Assembly: GCA_031288675.1 (NCBI GenBank)
Contig: JAITQY010000064.1
Coordinates: 1 to 36,317, forward strand
DNA: 36,317 nucleotides
Origin: Oscillospiraceae bacterium
Lineage (GTDB): Bacteria > Bacillota > Clostridia > Oscillospirales > Oscillospiraceae
Direction: 5' to 3'
Below are positions 23,867-31,985 of this stretch, in pieces; position 1 is the first letter of the stretch; every line of letters begins with the position of its first letter. The notes beneath the pieces were generated by a model, which did not search any database, was not told the origin of the DNA, and saw only the letters and a program-made list of their open reading frames with translations. The translations under genes and the position numbers were made by a program.

Positions 23867-25383
23867 ATGTTTTCACCCGCGTGCTTGATTCCTAACAGCT
23901 CAAGCTCTTTCTCATTTAGTCCGACCCCGCGCAGCATCAGGTGATTGCCGCGCAATGCCTCAATGGAGTTGATTCCCATTCCGCCCATCATTTCCATTAT
24001 TTCATGCTTCCACGCGCTGACGAGGTTAACAAGCCGCTTATAGCCCCAATCGGGGTTAAGCCGTTTGACCAAATCCGGCTCCTGCGTCGCGATTCCCCAG
24101 TTGCATTTATTCAAATGACAGCTGCGGCACAGATGGCAGCCTAACGCAAGCAGCGAAGCCGTTCCTATATATACTGCGTCCGCACCGAGCGCGATTGCCT
24201 TTACTACATCGCTGCTGCTGTGGATACTGCCTCCGATTACGACGCTTACGTTGTCGCGGATTCCCTCTTCGCGCAGACGCGCGTCTACCGCCGCAAGCGC
24301 TACCTCAATGGGGATCCCCACATTATCGCGAATCCGGCTCGGCGCCGCGCCTGTTCCGCCCTTAAATCCGTCTATCGCGATAATATCCGCGCCTGAACGC
24401 GCGATTCCGCTCGCTATGGCTGCTACGTTATGCACGGCGCTGATTTTAACAATTACAGGCTTAGTATACGCCGTCGCCTCTTTAAGGCTGTAAACAAGCT
24501 GGCGCAAGTCCTCTATGCTGTAAATATCATGGTGCGGAGCCGGGCTTATCGCGTCGCTTCCCTCCGGTATCATACGCGTACGCGACACGTCCGGACCGAC
24601 CTTTCTCCCGGGCAGATGTCCGCCGATTCCCGGTTTTGCGCCCTGACCCATCTTGATTTCGATTGCGGCGCCCGCCATCAAATAATCGCCGTGTACTCCG
24701 AACCGTCCGCTGGCAACCTGAACGATAGTATTCGGACCGTACTTATAGAAATCCTCGTGCAGTCCGCCCTCGCCTGTATTATAACATGTACCCAGCTCCG
24801 TAGCCGCGCGCGCAAGACTTTCGTGCGCGTTATAGCTTATCGAGCCATAGCTCATCGCGCTGAACATAACCGGTACGTCAAGTTCTATCTGCGGCGATTT
24901 GAACTTCGTAATGATTTTTCCGTTAGCGTCACGCTCCGGCTTCTGATTCTTCTTACCCAAGAACGTGCGCGTCTCCATCGGCTCGCGAAGCGGGTCAATA
25001 GACGGGTTGGTAACCTGTGAAGCATTGATAAGCATATGATCCCAGTATGTCGGGTAATCAAGCGGAGTACCCATAGCGCCTAACATCACTCCGCCGGAGT
25101 TTGCCTGCAAATAAAGCTCACGTATTTTTGTCTCGTTCCAGTTATTATTCTCGCGGAAACGGTTTTCACAGCGCCGGATTTTCAGCGCGTGCGTCGGACA
25201 CAAACTGACGCACCTCTGACAGTTGACACAGTTTTCGTCACAGGCGAGCATTTTGTCAATGTCCGCGTCGTAGCTGTGGACTTTATTCGCGCACTGACGC
25301 TCGCATACCTGACAGCGTATGCACTTGTCATTGTCGCGAACGACCTCGTGTTCCGGACTTAAATAGATTTTTCCTTGTTCCAT
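23863..25383 (-). CDS. Glutamate synthase central FMN-binding subunit with ferredoxin domain
   Basis: This is the synthase core that forms glutamate from 2-oxoglutarate and ammonia. N-terminal residues 12-75 carry two 4Fe-4S motifs (CIRCQVCERQC and CVNCQRCVSLCP). The barrel follows with SAMSYGSISYNAHESLARAA, GEGGLHEDF, the conserved IKMGQGAKPGIGGHLPG, DGFKGGTGAAPS, and a 3Fe-4S ligand set in LGCHLCRSCHLNKCNWG. Length, 506 residues, is typical of the archaeal-type form in which the amidotransferase and GXGXG domains are separate proteins, both present here. No Shine-Dalgarno motif is strong, but GAGGG lies near the ATG. Confidence 0.95.
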   Translation of the reverse strand: MEQGKIYLSPEHEVVRDNDKCIRCQVCERQCANKVHSYDADIDKMLACDENCVNCQRCVSLCPTHALKIRRCENRFRENNNWNETKIRELYLQANSGGVMLGAMGTPLDYPTYWDHMLINASQVTNPSIDPLREPMETRTFLGKKNQKPERDANGKIITKFKSPQIELDVPVMFSAMSYGSISYNAHESLARAATELGTCYNTGEGGLHEDFYKYGPNTIVQVASGRFGVHGDYLMAGAAIEIKMGQGAKPGIGGHLPGRKVGPDVSRTRMIPEGSDAISPAPHHDIYSIEDLRQLVYSLKEATAYTKPVIVKISAVHNVAAIASGIARSGADIIAIDGFKGGTGAAPSRIRDNVGIPIEVALAAVDARLREEGIRDNVSVVIGGSIHSSSDVVKAIALGADAVYIGTASLLALGCHLCRSCHLNKCNWGIATQEPDLVKRLNPDWGYKRLVNLVSAWKHEIMEMMGGMGINSIEALRGNHLMLRGVGLNEKELELLGIKHAGENI

Positions 25384-25446
25384 TATGTTATCCCTCTTAG
25401 GTGGTATGTTTTGAGAAGCCGGTTTACGCCGAACTCCGCATAAGGA

Positions 25447-26562
25447 CTACACCTTAGAACTCCTTTCTTCTAAGCGAACTATAACGGCTTCGCCAGCGTC
25501 CGGCGCCCATACACGGTCAAGTTCCGGCTGTATCAGCCGTATCGCGCTCTCTTCGCTCGCGCCGTAGAATGTGCCGCCGTGTTCCGCAACTACCATTGAC
25601 CGCAGCTTCAAACGGTCGCCAAGTACAAGCATTCCTCCGGTGAAACCTAATATAACGCTGAACGGACCGTTGATCAGCAGCGCGTGATACCGTTTCCGCA
25701 GGTATGTGTAATACTCTTTTTTATCATCCGGCATAAGGTTGATAGTAGACCAGAACGGCGCGGACACCACATCACAGGCTTCCTCAAGCGTAAGCCCTTC
25801 TTTGCGCGTCAGATAATCGAATATGTACGTAATGACTTCCGTATCCGTCATCAGCGAACACTTATATCCGAACATCTCCACGTTACGGCGGTTAGCGTCA
25901 TAGCTGGAAATCTCACCGTTATGCACGATGGAGTAATCCAACAGCGAGAACGGATGCGCTCCGCCCCACCACCCCGGCGTGTTCGTAGGATACCGTCCGT
26001 GAGCCGTCCATGCGTAAGCCTCATAGTCGTCAAGCATATAGAACCGCCCTACGTCTTCAGGAAAAGCGTTCGCCTTGAATACGCCCATATTCTTGCCGCT
26101 GCTGAAAACCGCCGCTTTCTTGTCGAACTTCGTGTTGATAGAGAACACGCACTGCGCCGTGTACTCGCGCTCGTCAAGTTCGCTGCTGTCTAATTTAGCT
26201 TTTAGCGGAAGGATGAAGTAACGCCAGATTTTAGGCGCGTTAGTGATTTCCGGCATCTTACGCGTTTTGATTTCGCCCTGATTGGCAATTTCAAAATGTT
26301 CCTTTATGAAGTTCTCTGCGTCTTTTTGAAAGTTAGCGTCAAGATAGAATACGTGCAGGGCGTAATAGTCCTTGTACTCCGGGTAGATGCCATAGCCCGC
26401 AAAACCTCCGCCCAACCCGTTGCTGCGGTCGTGCATAAGCTCAATGGAACGAATTATCCGATCGCCGTTCTCGCGCGTTCCGTCTTTGTGAAATATTCCG
26501 GAAATTGCGCAGCCGGACGGGATGCGAACTTCGCCCTCCAATGGAATGTGTTGCGAAGTCAT
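25447..26562 (-). CDS. Glutamate synthase glutamine amidotransferase subunit (class II)
   Basis: First gene of the cluster; it releases ammonia from glutamine. The expected catalytic Cys of Ntn amidotransferases is Cys 18 in RIPSGCAISGIFHKDG, which implies removal of a 17-residue leader, as in other stand-alone members. Further family motifs are HGRYPTNTPGWWGGAHPFSL, IVHNGEISSYDANRR and LMTDTEVITYIFDYL. At 371 residues it is a full-length domain. GAGAGG precedes the ATG. It has a consensus promoter at 26630-26658; the 60-base leader shows no evident riboswitch. With the four following genes it makes a complete split glutamate synthase. Confidence 0.93.
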   Translation of the reverse strand: MTSQHIPLEGEVRIPSGCAISGIFHKDGTRENGDRIIRSIELMHDRSNGLGGGFAGYGIYPEYKDYYALHVFYLDANFQKDAENFIKEHFEIANQGEIKTRKMPEITNAPKIWRYFILPLKAKLDSSELDEREYTAQCVFSINTKFDKKAAVFSSGKNMGVFKANAFPEDVGRFYMLDDYEAYAWTAHGRYPTNTPGWWGGAHPFSLLDYSIVHNGEISSYDANRRNVEMFGYKCSLMTDTEVITYIFDYLTRKEGLTLEEACDVVSAPFWSTINLMPDDKKEYYTYLRKRYHALLINGPFSVILGFTGGMLVLGDRLKLRSMVVAEHGGTFYGASEESAIRLIQPELDRVWAPDAGEAVIVRLEERSSKV

Positions 26563-26629
26563 ACTGTCTTTCCTCTCTTCAATTTATCGTGTGATAATAG
26601 TGTCGAAAATTATAGTTGTCTAATCCAGT

Positions 26630-26658
26630 AGTATAATACGATTTTGCAAGTTTGTCAA
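26630..26658 (-). promoter_or_regulatory. Sigma-A promoter of the glutamate synthase operon
   Basis: TTGACA (26653-26658), 17 bases, TATACT (26630-26635) on the minus strand. The start of transcription should be near 26623, about 60 bases before the amidotransferase ATG. Confidence 0.85.
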
Positions 26659-26732
26659 CAAAAAATTTCAAACCAATATCAGTAGTTTTTACCGGATTAT
26701 AGCTAACAGCAAATCCGTCTTCAAATTTTTGG

Positions 26733-26761
26733 TTGACAAAAGCTCCTGTCTGTGATATAAT
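26733..26761 (+). promoter_or_regulatory. Consensus promoter of tRNA-Leu
   Basis: TTGACA (26733-26738), 17 bases, TATAAT (26756-26761); the tRNA begins 19 bases downstream. It is back to back with the glutamate synthase promoter, 75 bases away. Confidence 0.88.
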
Positions 26762-26779
26762 GTAAGGCGTTCAAAAAAT

Positions 26780-26867
26780 GCCGGCGTGGCGGAATTGGTA
26801 GACGCCCGGGACTTAAAATCCCGTGTGAGTTAATCGCGTACCGGTTCGATCCCGGTCGCCGGCACCA
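26780..26867 (+). tRNA. tRNA-Leu(UAA)
   Basis: The acceptor arm GCCGGCG pairs with CGCCGGC, followed by discriminator A and an encoded CCA (26865-26867). The anticodon stem CGGGA/TCCCG holds loop CTTAAAA, so the anticodon is TAA, reading UUA and UUG. A long variable arm (GTGAGTTAATCGC) and the TTCGATC T-loop match class II tRNA-Leu. It stands alone, without other tRNAs near. Confidence 0.97.
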
Positions 26868-26874
26868 CACCCTG

Positions 26875-26904
26875 TTGTATCGAAAAGCGGAAATGCTGTA
26901 TAAT
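26875..26904 (+). promoter_or_regulatory. Possible promoter of the HAD hydrolase gene
   Basis: TTGTAT (26875-26880), 18 bases, TATAAT (26899-26904), immediately after the tRNA and 17 bases before the ATG at 26922. The -35 is weak; read-through from the tRNA promoter is an alternative. Confidence 0.45.
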
Positions 26905-26921
26905 ATTATAAGGAATAAGAA

Positions 26922-27593
26922 ATGCTGAGATGGCTGCTTTTCGATATTGGTTCTACGTTGCTGGACGAAACTGACGCTATACGCGCTCGTGCAGAAACCT
27001 CTGTCGAAGCATTACGCGGAACTCCGCAGGAGTGCAATTTTGACACATTTTGGACGCTAATGAGCGAAGCGGCGGCGGCAGGGAACGCTCACCCATATCA
27101 TAGCGTAATGAAAACTTTGGGTTCAGACGTCTTTATGCCGTGGAGAAAAGAACTGGAGTATCCTTATCCTGATGCTTTAGGATTGCTTGAGTTTCTTTAT
27201 CCCCAGTACAGACTCGGAATCATTGCCAATCAAAGTGCGGGGGCAAGGCAGCATCTCGGTCGCTGGAACTTAGATAAGTATTTTGACGTAATCATCGCTT
27301 CTTCTGAGGTCGGTATAGCGAAACCTGATTTGCGTATATTTCAAACGGCATTGTCGCAAGCTAATTGTAATCCTGAAAATGCCGTAATGATTGGCGACCG
27401 CCTGGACAACGACATTTATCCGGCAAAACAACTGGGGATGAAAACAATATGGGTTCGGCAAGGCTGGGGCGGTATGCCTGAACCTGCTTCTGAAGAATAC
27501 CAGCCGAATTATACGGCGTCGTCACTTACGAAAATCGTGCCTGCGTTAATCAAATTAACATCAACATCAAACCGGGATCAAATAATTTTATAA
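26922..27593 (+). CDS. HAD-family hydrolase
   Basis: A haloacid dehalogenase-superfamily phosphatase of 223 residues. Motif I is LLFDIGSTLLDE (nucleophile Asp 8), motif II is in IIANQSAG, motif III Lys lies in VGIAKPDLRIFQ, and motif IV is MIGDRLDNDIYPA. In motif I the second Asp of the usual DxDxT is replaced by Gly (D-I-G-S-T), which removes the general acid of most phosphatases in this group; some HAD proteins with DxG exist. A four-helix C1 cap is inferred from residues 18-90. AAGGAA lies before the ATG. The tyrosine-phosphatase-like gene starts 5 bases after the stop. Confidence 0.88.
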   Translation: MLRWLLFDIGSTLLDETDAIRARAETSVEALRGTPQECNFDTFWTLMSEAAAAGNAHPYHSVMKTLGSDVFMPWRKELEYPYPDALGLLEFLYPQYRLGIIANQSAGARQHLGRWNLDKYFDVIIASSEVGIAKPDLRIFQTALSQANCNPENAVMIGDRLDNDIYPAKQLGMKTIWVRQGWGGMPEPASEEYQPNYTASSLTKIVPALIKLTSTSNRDQIIL

Positions 27594-27598
27594 TATTT

Positions 27599-28420
27599 AT
27601 GACTTACAAACGCTTACCTCTTGAAACATTAGTAAACGCGCGCGACTTGGGAGGATTTCCCCTGCCGGGCGGCGTAGCTACGCAATTCGGGCGCTTCATC
27701 CGGTCGGAACTTCCGGAGCGCATAAACGAACACGATAAAAAATTCCTGAAAGACTACGGTGTGACAACCTCCGTTGATTTCCGCGGCTCGTTTGAAATAA
27801 CCGAATCCCCGAGCACTCTGCGCGGAGAAGACTGGCTGCGCTATATTCACAATCCGCTGTGGAGCATCGAAGCGGCGCACGGAAAGCCTCAGCTGCCCGC
27901 CGTTACCGTCGTTGCCGAAGAGATTGAAACCGAACATTTCACCGAAGAGCAGAAAGCGGCTCGTCACCGCAGGAAACACGAACGCCGTCTTGACAGCATT
28001 GAATGGATAGCTGTATATATCGCAATGGCGGAGGAGAACAAGGACTGGGTACGCAAGAATTTTGAGCTGTTCGCGGAGACAGAAGGTTGCATCCACTATC
28101 ACTGCATGACCGGCAAAGACCGCACGGGTATTTTTACCGCTATGCTGCTGAAAGCCGCCAGAGCGGCTGACGATGACGTTATTGCGGACTACTCCGTTTC
28201 GCAGATTTATCTGCGTCCGTTCTATCAGGTATTCCGCGAGGGCGATCCTGCGTTCCCCGGCGACCCGGATTTGACGCTGTCATTTTATATAACCAGTCCG
28301 GATACGATGAGAGGCTTTTTAGACCACATACACGGCGCATACGGAAATATGCGTAAGTATTTGAAAAGCTGCGGACTAACGGAAAAAGTAATTGATAACG
28401 CGCTGAAAGATCTGATATGA
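27599..28420 (+). CDS. Tyrosine-protein-phosphatase-like protein
   Basis: The 273-residue protein belongs to the bacterial tyrosine/serine phosphatase group (Y_phosphatase3 type). The N-terminus has the characteristic LVNARDLGGFPLPGG and FIRSELPERI, then VDFRGSFEI, and the P-loop C-x5-R as HYHCMTGKDRTGIFTAM with Cys near residue 179. The lysine in CMTGKDR is common in members acting on phosphoproteins or phosphoinositides; the substrate here is unknown. No Shine-Dalgarno site precedes the ATG, which follows the HAD stop after 5 bases, suggesting coupling by re-initiation. A 9-bp hairpin (GACCGCTGT with ACGGCGGTC) begins at its stop codon and may end the transcript. Confidence 0.87.
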   Translation: MTYKRLPLETLVNARDLGGFPLPGGVATQFGRFIRSELPERINEHDKKFLKDYGVTTSVDFRGSFEITESPSTLRGEDWLRYIHNPLWSIEAAHGKPQLPAVTVVAEEIETEHFTEEQKAARHRRKHERRLDSIEWIAVYIAMAEENKDWVRKNFELFAETEGCIHYHCMTGKDRTGIFTAMLLKAARAADDDVIADYSVSQIYLRPFYQVFREGDPAFPGDPDLTLSFYITSPDTMRGFLDHIHGAYGNMRKYLKSCGLTEKVIDNALKDLI

Positions 28421-28555
28421 CCGCTGTCCGGTAACGGCGGTCATTGAATAAAATATGAAACAGGGCAGGGCAATCTGTATTCCTGAATTATTAGCTTTAT
28501 AAAATACGGTACAAAAAAATTTTCTTAAATAATTCCGGCAAAATTAAAAAAAGTG

Positions 28556-28584
28556 TTGACAAAGCCCATTTTGTCTGATACACT
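28556..28584 (+). promoter_or_regulatory. Promoter of the GntR-ABC operon
   Basis: TTGACA (28556-28561), 17 bases, TACACT (28579-28584). The leader to the TTG start at 28642 is about 50 bases. The -10 box lies inside the first unit of a direct repeat, so a bound regulator would compete with polymerase. Confidence 0.75.
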
Positions 28585-28608
28585 TGACACACCTGATACA
28601 TATAACAC
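28574..28608. repeat. Two 17-base direct repeats, likely YtrA-type operator
   Basis: TCTGATACACTTGACAC (28574-28590) and CCTGATACATATAACAC (28592-28608) are repeated with an 18-base period and share 13 of 17 bases. They cover the -10 box and the start of transcription of the GntR gene, suggesting autoregulation; direct rather than inverted order is unusual for a GntR dimer. Confidence 0.5.
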
Positions 28609-28641
28609 TGTTATCAAACCTTAGGAAAGGAGTTTACGGAA

Positions 28642-29031
28642 TTGTTTTTCATTGACACCAGAGCTCGAAAACCGATCTCCGAGCAAGTGCTTGACAATGC
28701 GAGGGAACTGATTATAACCGGCGTACTCGCGGCAGGAGAAAAACTGCCGAGTGTACGGGAATTATCAGAAAAGCTTGCCATCAGCCCCAACACCGTCCAA
28801 AAGGCATACCGGGAACTTGAACGTGACGGCTATGTATACAGCGCGGCGGGTTTAGGTACGTTCGTTTCCCCTCCGGAGCAATGGCGGAATAACACGGCAT
28901 TACTAAAGCGACCTGCCGATGCTATGAAACGGGCGGTAACAGAACTTAGGATGCTTGGACAGACAAAAGAGCAGGTACTGCAACTGACAACAAAAATATA
29001 TGAGGAGGCGGAACAGCGTGATAAGAGCTGA
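28642..29031 (+). CDS. GntR-family regulator, YtrA subfamily
   Basis: A 129-residue repressor with an N-terminal winged helix (PISEQVLDNARELIITGVLA then GEKLPSVRELSEKLAISPNT, VQKAYRELERDGYVYSAAGLGTFV) and a very short C-terminal dimerisation tail, the mark of YtrA proteins, which control linked ABC exporters. Translation starts at TTG (28642), with AAGGAG upstream at a good distance; no ATG is suitably placed. The last codons overlap the start of the ABC ATPase gene. The ligand, in relatives often a cell-wall-active peptide, is not predictable. Confidence 0.9.
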   Translation: MFFIDTRARKPISEQVLDNARELIITGVLAAGEKLPSVRELSEKLAISPNTVQKAYRELERDGYVYSAAGLGTFVSPPEQWRNNTALLKRPADAMKRAVTELRMLGQTKEQVLQLTTKIYEEAEQRDKS

Positions 29032-29926
29032 ACACTTACACAAAAACTTTGACGACTTTGCGGCGCTGAGTGATATGACAATCAATGTAAAAAGCGGCTC
29101 TGTTTACGGATTGATTGGCGTAAACGGAAGCGGCAAGACGACGGCGCTGAAAACGATTACGGGCATTATACGTCCGGACGGCGGCGAAGTAGATTTCGAC
29201 GGCGAACCGGTTTATGAGAACCTTAAAGTCAAGCAGAGAATGGGATTTATACCAGACGACCTGCATTTCTTCGGATCGTACACACTTAAGGACAGCGCGC
29301 AGTTCTATAAGCGGTTATTCCTGCGCTGGGATAACGGGCGTTACCGGGAAATGTTAGAACTGTTTGCGCTGCCGGAAAGCAAACGTCTGAGCCGGTTCAG
29401 CAAAGGGATGCTCAAGCAGGCGGCATTTATACTTACGATGGCGACGAAGCCGGACTATCTGATTCTTGACGAGCCGATCGACGGACTTGACCCGATCGTA
29501 CGCAAACTTGTATGGAAGTACATAATGGCGGACGTTGCCGAGCGCGAGATGAGCGTTTTGGTCAGCAGCCATAACCTGCGTGAGATGGAGGGCGTATGCG
29601 ATACGGTAGGCATCGTGGACAAGGGACGAATCGTATTAGAGCGCGACCTTGACGAGCTGCGCAGCGATATACATAAGGTTCAGGCAGCGTGGAGCAAACC
29701 TGCAGACAGCGAAGTAATAGGCAATGACTCTGATTTGAAGATTTTGCGTAGAGAGAAATCCGGCGCTGTGGAACATTTGATTATCCGCGCGAACCGCGAT
29801 TTATTGGAAACTAAAATCGGAGAGCTTCAGCCGCTTGTATTTGACTTACTTCCACTGTCGCTTGAAGAAATTTTTATTTATGAACTTGGAGGTGAGCGTG
29901 ATGCCCTCAAACAATTACTATTCTGA
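29018..29926 (+). CDS. ABC transporter ATP-binding protein (BcrA/CcmA type)
   Basis: The ATPase partner of the following permease. Motifs: Walker A GVNGSGKTT (near residues 32-40), Q-loop MGFIPDDLHFF, a diverged signature FSKGMLKQ, Walker B YLILDEPIDGLDP, and H-loop VSSHNLREME. I chose the GTG at 29018 (VIRAEHLHKNF) because GAGGAGG lies 9 bases upstream of it; an ATG at 29000 sits before that site. The product is 302 residues. It overlaps the GntR gene by 14 bases and the permease by 26, so the three are tightly coupled. Confidence 0.9.
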   Translation: MIRAEHLHKNFDDFAALSDMTINVKSGSVYGLIGVNGSGKTTALKTITGIIRPDGGEVDFDGEPVYENLKVKQRMGFIPDDLHFFGSYTLKDSAQFYKRLFLRWDNGRYREMLELFALPESKRLSRFSKGMLKQAAFILTMATKPDYLILDEPIDGLDPIVRKLVWKYIMADVAEREMSVLVSSHNLREMEGVCDTVGIVDKGRIVLERDLDELRSDIHKVQAAWSKPADSEVIGNDSDLKILRREKSGAVEHLIIRANRDLLETKIGELQPLVFDLLPLSLEEIFIYELGGERDALKQLLF

Positions 29927-31712
29927 ACCGGTCAGCAAGCAGAGAGAAAGTACGCTTGGGCAGTATTTTCAGCTATCCGGAGCGTGGATACGCGAAAATC
30001 TGAAGCGCTTCTGGGCGATACCGGCGTTAGGGATGCTGTTCTATTTCTTCACTTTTCTGTTTCCTCTGTTTGTTGAGGACGTATATCAAAATACGGAAAG
30101 CTATTTAAGAGACATTAGCCGGTTCCAAAATGCAGGGTTGGTGCTGTACTCCGTGCTGTTTCCTTTGATTGCGAGCGTCGCGCTTAACCGGTACCTGTAT
30201 AGCTCAGGCTCGGTGAATACAATGCACAGTTTGCCTGTAACGAAGGGACGGTTGTGGCTAAGCAACCTTATCAGCGGATTAATTATGGTATGGCTGCCCG
30301 GAATAATCACATTTGCGGCGCTCATACTTGGCTATGCAAAATACGGTTATTCCGCCGGGATAGCCGCAAGCTTAGGGAAACTGCTATTGTGCAGCGCGTT
30401 TTACCTGACGCTGTTCAACCTTGCGGCAATGCTGACCGGAAATGTCCCTGTACATATAATCGCAAGCGGGTTCATCAGCGCGCTTCCCGCGGCGGTAGTG
30501 CTGATGATAATAGGTCTTTGCCAGACTATGGTATACGGTTATACCACGCGCGGCGACTGGGACGGAGTAATGCTTGCGACGTTCTTCCCGCCGATAGCCG
30601 CCGCGATAAATGATACCGGCGTGTTAACGGCGTCGCTGGACGGATGGTACTATATAATTGCGGCGGTTATGGCAATCGCGTTCTACTTTGCGGGGGCATA
30701 TCTGTACAGCCGAAGAAAGCTTGAGCGCGCCGGTGACAGCTTTGCGTTTACGTTCGCGCAGGTTATCTTTGTCAGCTGCATAACTGTTGCGGGCGCATTG
30801 ATTTTAGGCGCGCTGTTTTGGTCGATATGGGGCGGAGCGTTTCCGTGGAATATCGGAATGCCGGCAGGCGGAATAATCGCGTTTGTCATCGCAAAGATGG
30901 TCGGCGTGAAAAGCCTGAGAATATTCAGCAGGCGAAGCGCAGTTCATTTTAGCTTAACTTTTGCGCTTTTACTCGCTTTGCTGGGCATATTTGAGTTCGG
31001 AGCGTTCGGGTATGAAGAGCGGATTCCAGCGGTATCGGAGGTAGAGGAAGTCGATTTTCAAAGCTGGAATATCGTGCCATATTACTCCGTAGTGGGTAAC
31101 AACAATTTTATAACGATGAAAGACCCCGAAACACTTGAAGCAATCAATGCTCTGCACAAGCTACTCGTTAAGGACTCGCCCTTGATCACAGAAGATTATG
31201 ATTATTACCAAAGCAGTTTTGGTCTTACTCTTAATTACTACCTTAAAAACGGAAAATATATGACGCGTTACTATTGGGTTCCTCACTCTGTGTTAGAGGG
31301 CAGCGGTATATTAGAGCAAATCGTTATGAGCGGCGAATATCAAAAAGCAATGGGAATTGAGAATTGGATCGGCGACGCAAAAATAGAGGATTTGTCAATA
31401 AACCACTGGACTTATCATTATAACAGTAGCGTAACGCTTGGCTCCGCGGAGTATCAGTCATTCTTGAACGCGCTTCAGGCAGACCGCGATAAAATTGACT
31501 GGGTGTCGCTTATCGGTCAGGAGAACGATGATTCACCGTTGTTCCATATGAGCCTGTCAATTGACCGCAACCCGGAAATGGATACCTATGCGTATGATTA
31601 CGCAGACGTCGGTATATTGGAAGATTACACGAATACGATCCAATGGCTGAAAGATAAAGGGTATTACGACATTTTAACGGCGTCAAACGAGATATATAGA
31701 GGTAATAATTGA
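29901..31712 (+). CDS. ABC transporter permease with extracytoplasmic C-terminal domain
   Basis: The 603-residue membrane subunit begins MPSNNYYSEPVSKQ, with GGAGG 8-9 bases before the ATG at 29901, inside the end of the ATPase gene. About ten hydrophobic segments follow, for example FWAIPALGMLFYFFTFLFPL, LYSVLFPLIASVAL, LISGLIMVWLPGIITFAALI and FSLTFALLLALLGIFEFGAF near residue 375. The last 200 residues are hydrophilic, Tyr/Asp-rich (DYDYYQSSFGLTLNYYLKNG) and probably lie outside the membrane. The arrangement fits YtrA-controlled exporters; the substrate is unknown. A 39-codon frame continues in phase after its TGA but shows no supporting similarity. Confidence 0.85.
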   Translation: MPSNNYYSEPVSKQRESTLGQYFQLSGAWIRENLKRFWAIPALGMLFYFFTFLFPLFVEDVYQNTESYLRDISRFQNAGLVLYSVLFPLIASVALNRYLYSSGSVNTMHSLPVTKGRLWLSNLISGLIMVWLPGIITFAALILGYAKYGYSAGIAASLGKLLLCSAFYLTLFNLAAMLTGNVPVHIIASGFISALPAAVVLMIIGLCQTMVYGYTTRGDWDGVMLATFFPPIAAAINDTGVLTASLDGWYYIIAAVMAIAFYFAGAYLYSRRKLERAGDSFAFTFAQVIFVSCITVAGALILGALFWSIWGGAFPWNIGMPAGGIIAFVIAKMVGVKSLRIFSRRSAVHFSLTFALLLALLGIFEFGAFGYEERIPAVSEVEEVDFQSWNIVPYYSVVGNNNFITMKDPETLEAINALHKLLVKDSPLITEDYDYYQSSFGLTLNYYLKNGKYMTRYYWVPHSVLEGSGILEQIVMSGEYQKAMGIENWIGDAKIEDLSINHWTYHYNSSVTLGSAEYQSFLNALQADRDKIDWVSLIGQENDDSPLFHMSLSIDRNPEMDTYAYDYADVGILEDYTNTIQWLKDKGYYDILTASNEIYRGNN

Positions 31713-31856
31713 CGAATGATTAATCGGATGGCGCATGTGCTGTACAGCGCAGTTATCGGCACAACGGAGGTGAATAGCATAATCAAAGGTTGGTTTGTTT
31801 TCGCGGTCATTTCATCTACTCCTATTACAGAATAATATTGCACTGAACTTTCAGAA

Positions 31857-31885
31857 GAGAGGAGAATGTCTCCTCTCATTTTTTT
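31857..31885 (+). terminator. Intrinsic terminator of the GntR-ABC operon
   Basis: GAGAGGAGA and TCTCCTCTC form a 9-bp stem with a 3-base loop, followed by ATTTTTTT. It lies 145 bases after the permease stop; the stretch between holds only a weak 39-codon frame. Confidence 0.9.
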
Positions 31886-31918
31886 GCAATTTACAACAAA
31901 CAAAATTGCAAAAAGTAG

Positions 31919-31947
31919 TTGACAAACACACTGCGATGGTGTAATAT
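31919..31947 (+). promoter_or_regulatory. Promoter of the aspartate aminotransferase gene
   Basis: TTGACA (31919-31924), 17 bases, TAATAT (31942-31947), about 38 bases upstream of the ATG at 31986. It starts soon after the preceding terminator. Confidence 0.8.
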
Positions 31948-31985
31948 AGAATGAATTTAATTGAAGCCGCAAGGAGATTTCATTT

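Noticed and set aside
31716-31835. 39-codon frame in phase after the permease TGA (starts MINRMAHVLYSAVIG)
   Set aside because: No family similarity, and the permease already ends in a plausible way; a chance continuation is likely, unlike the ftsE and collagen cases.
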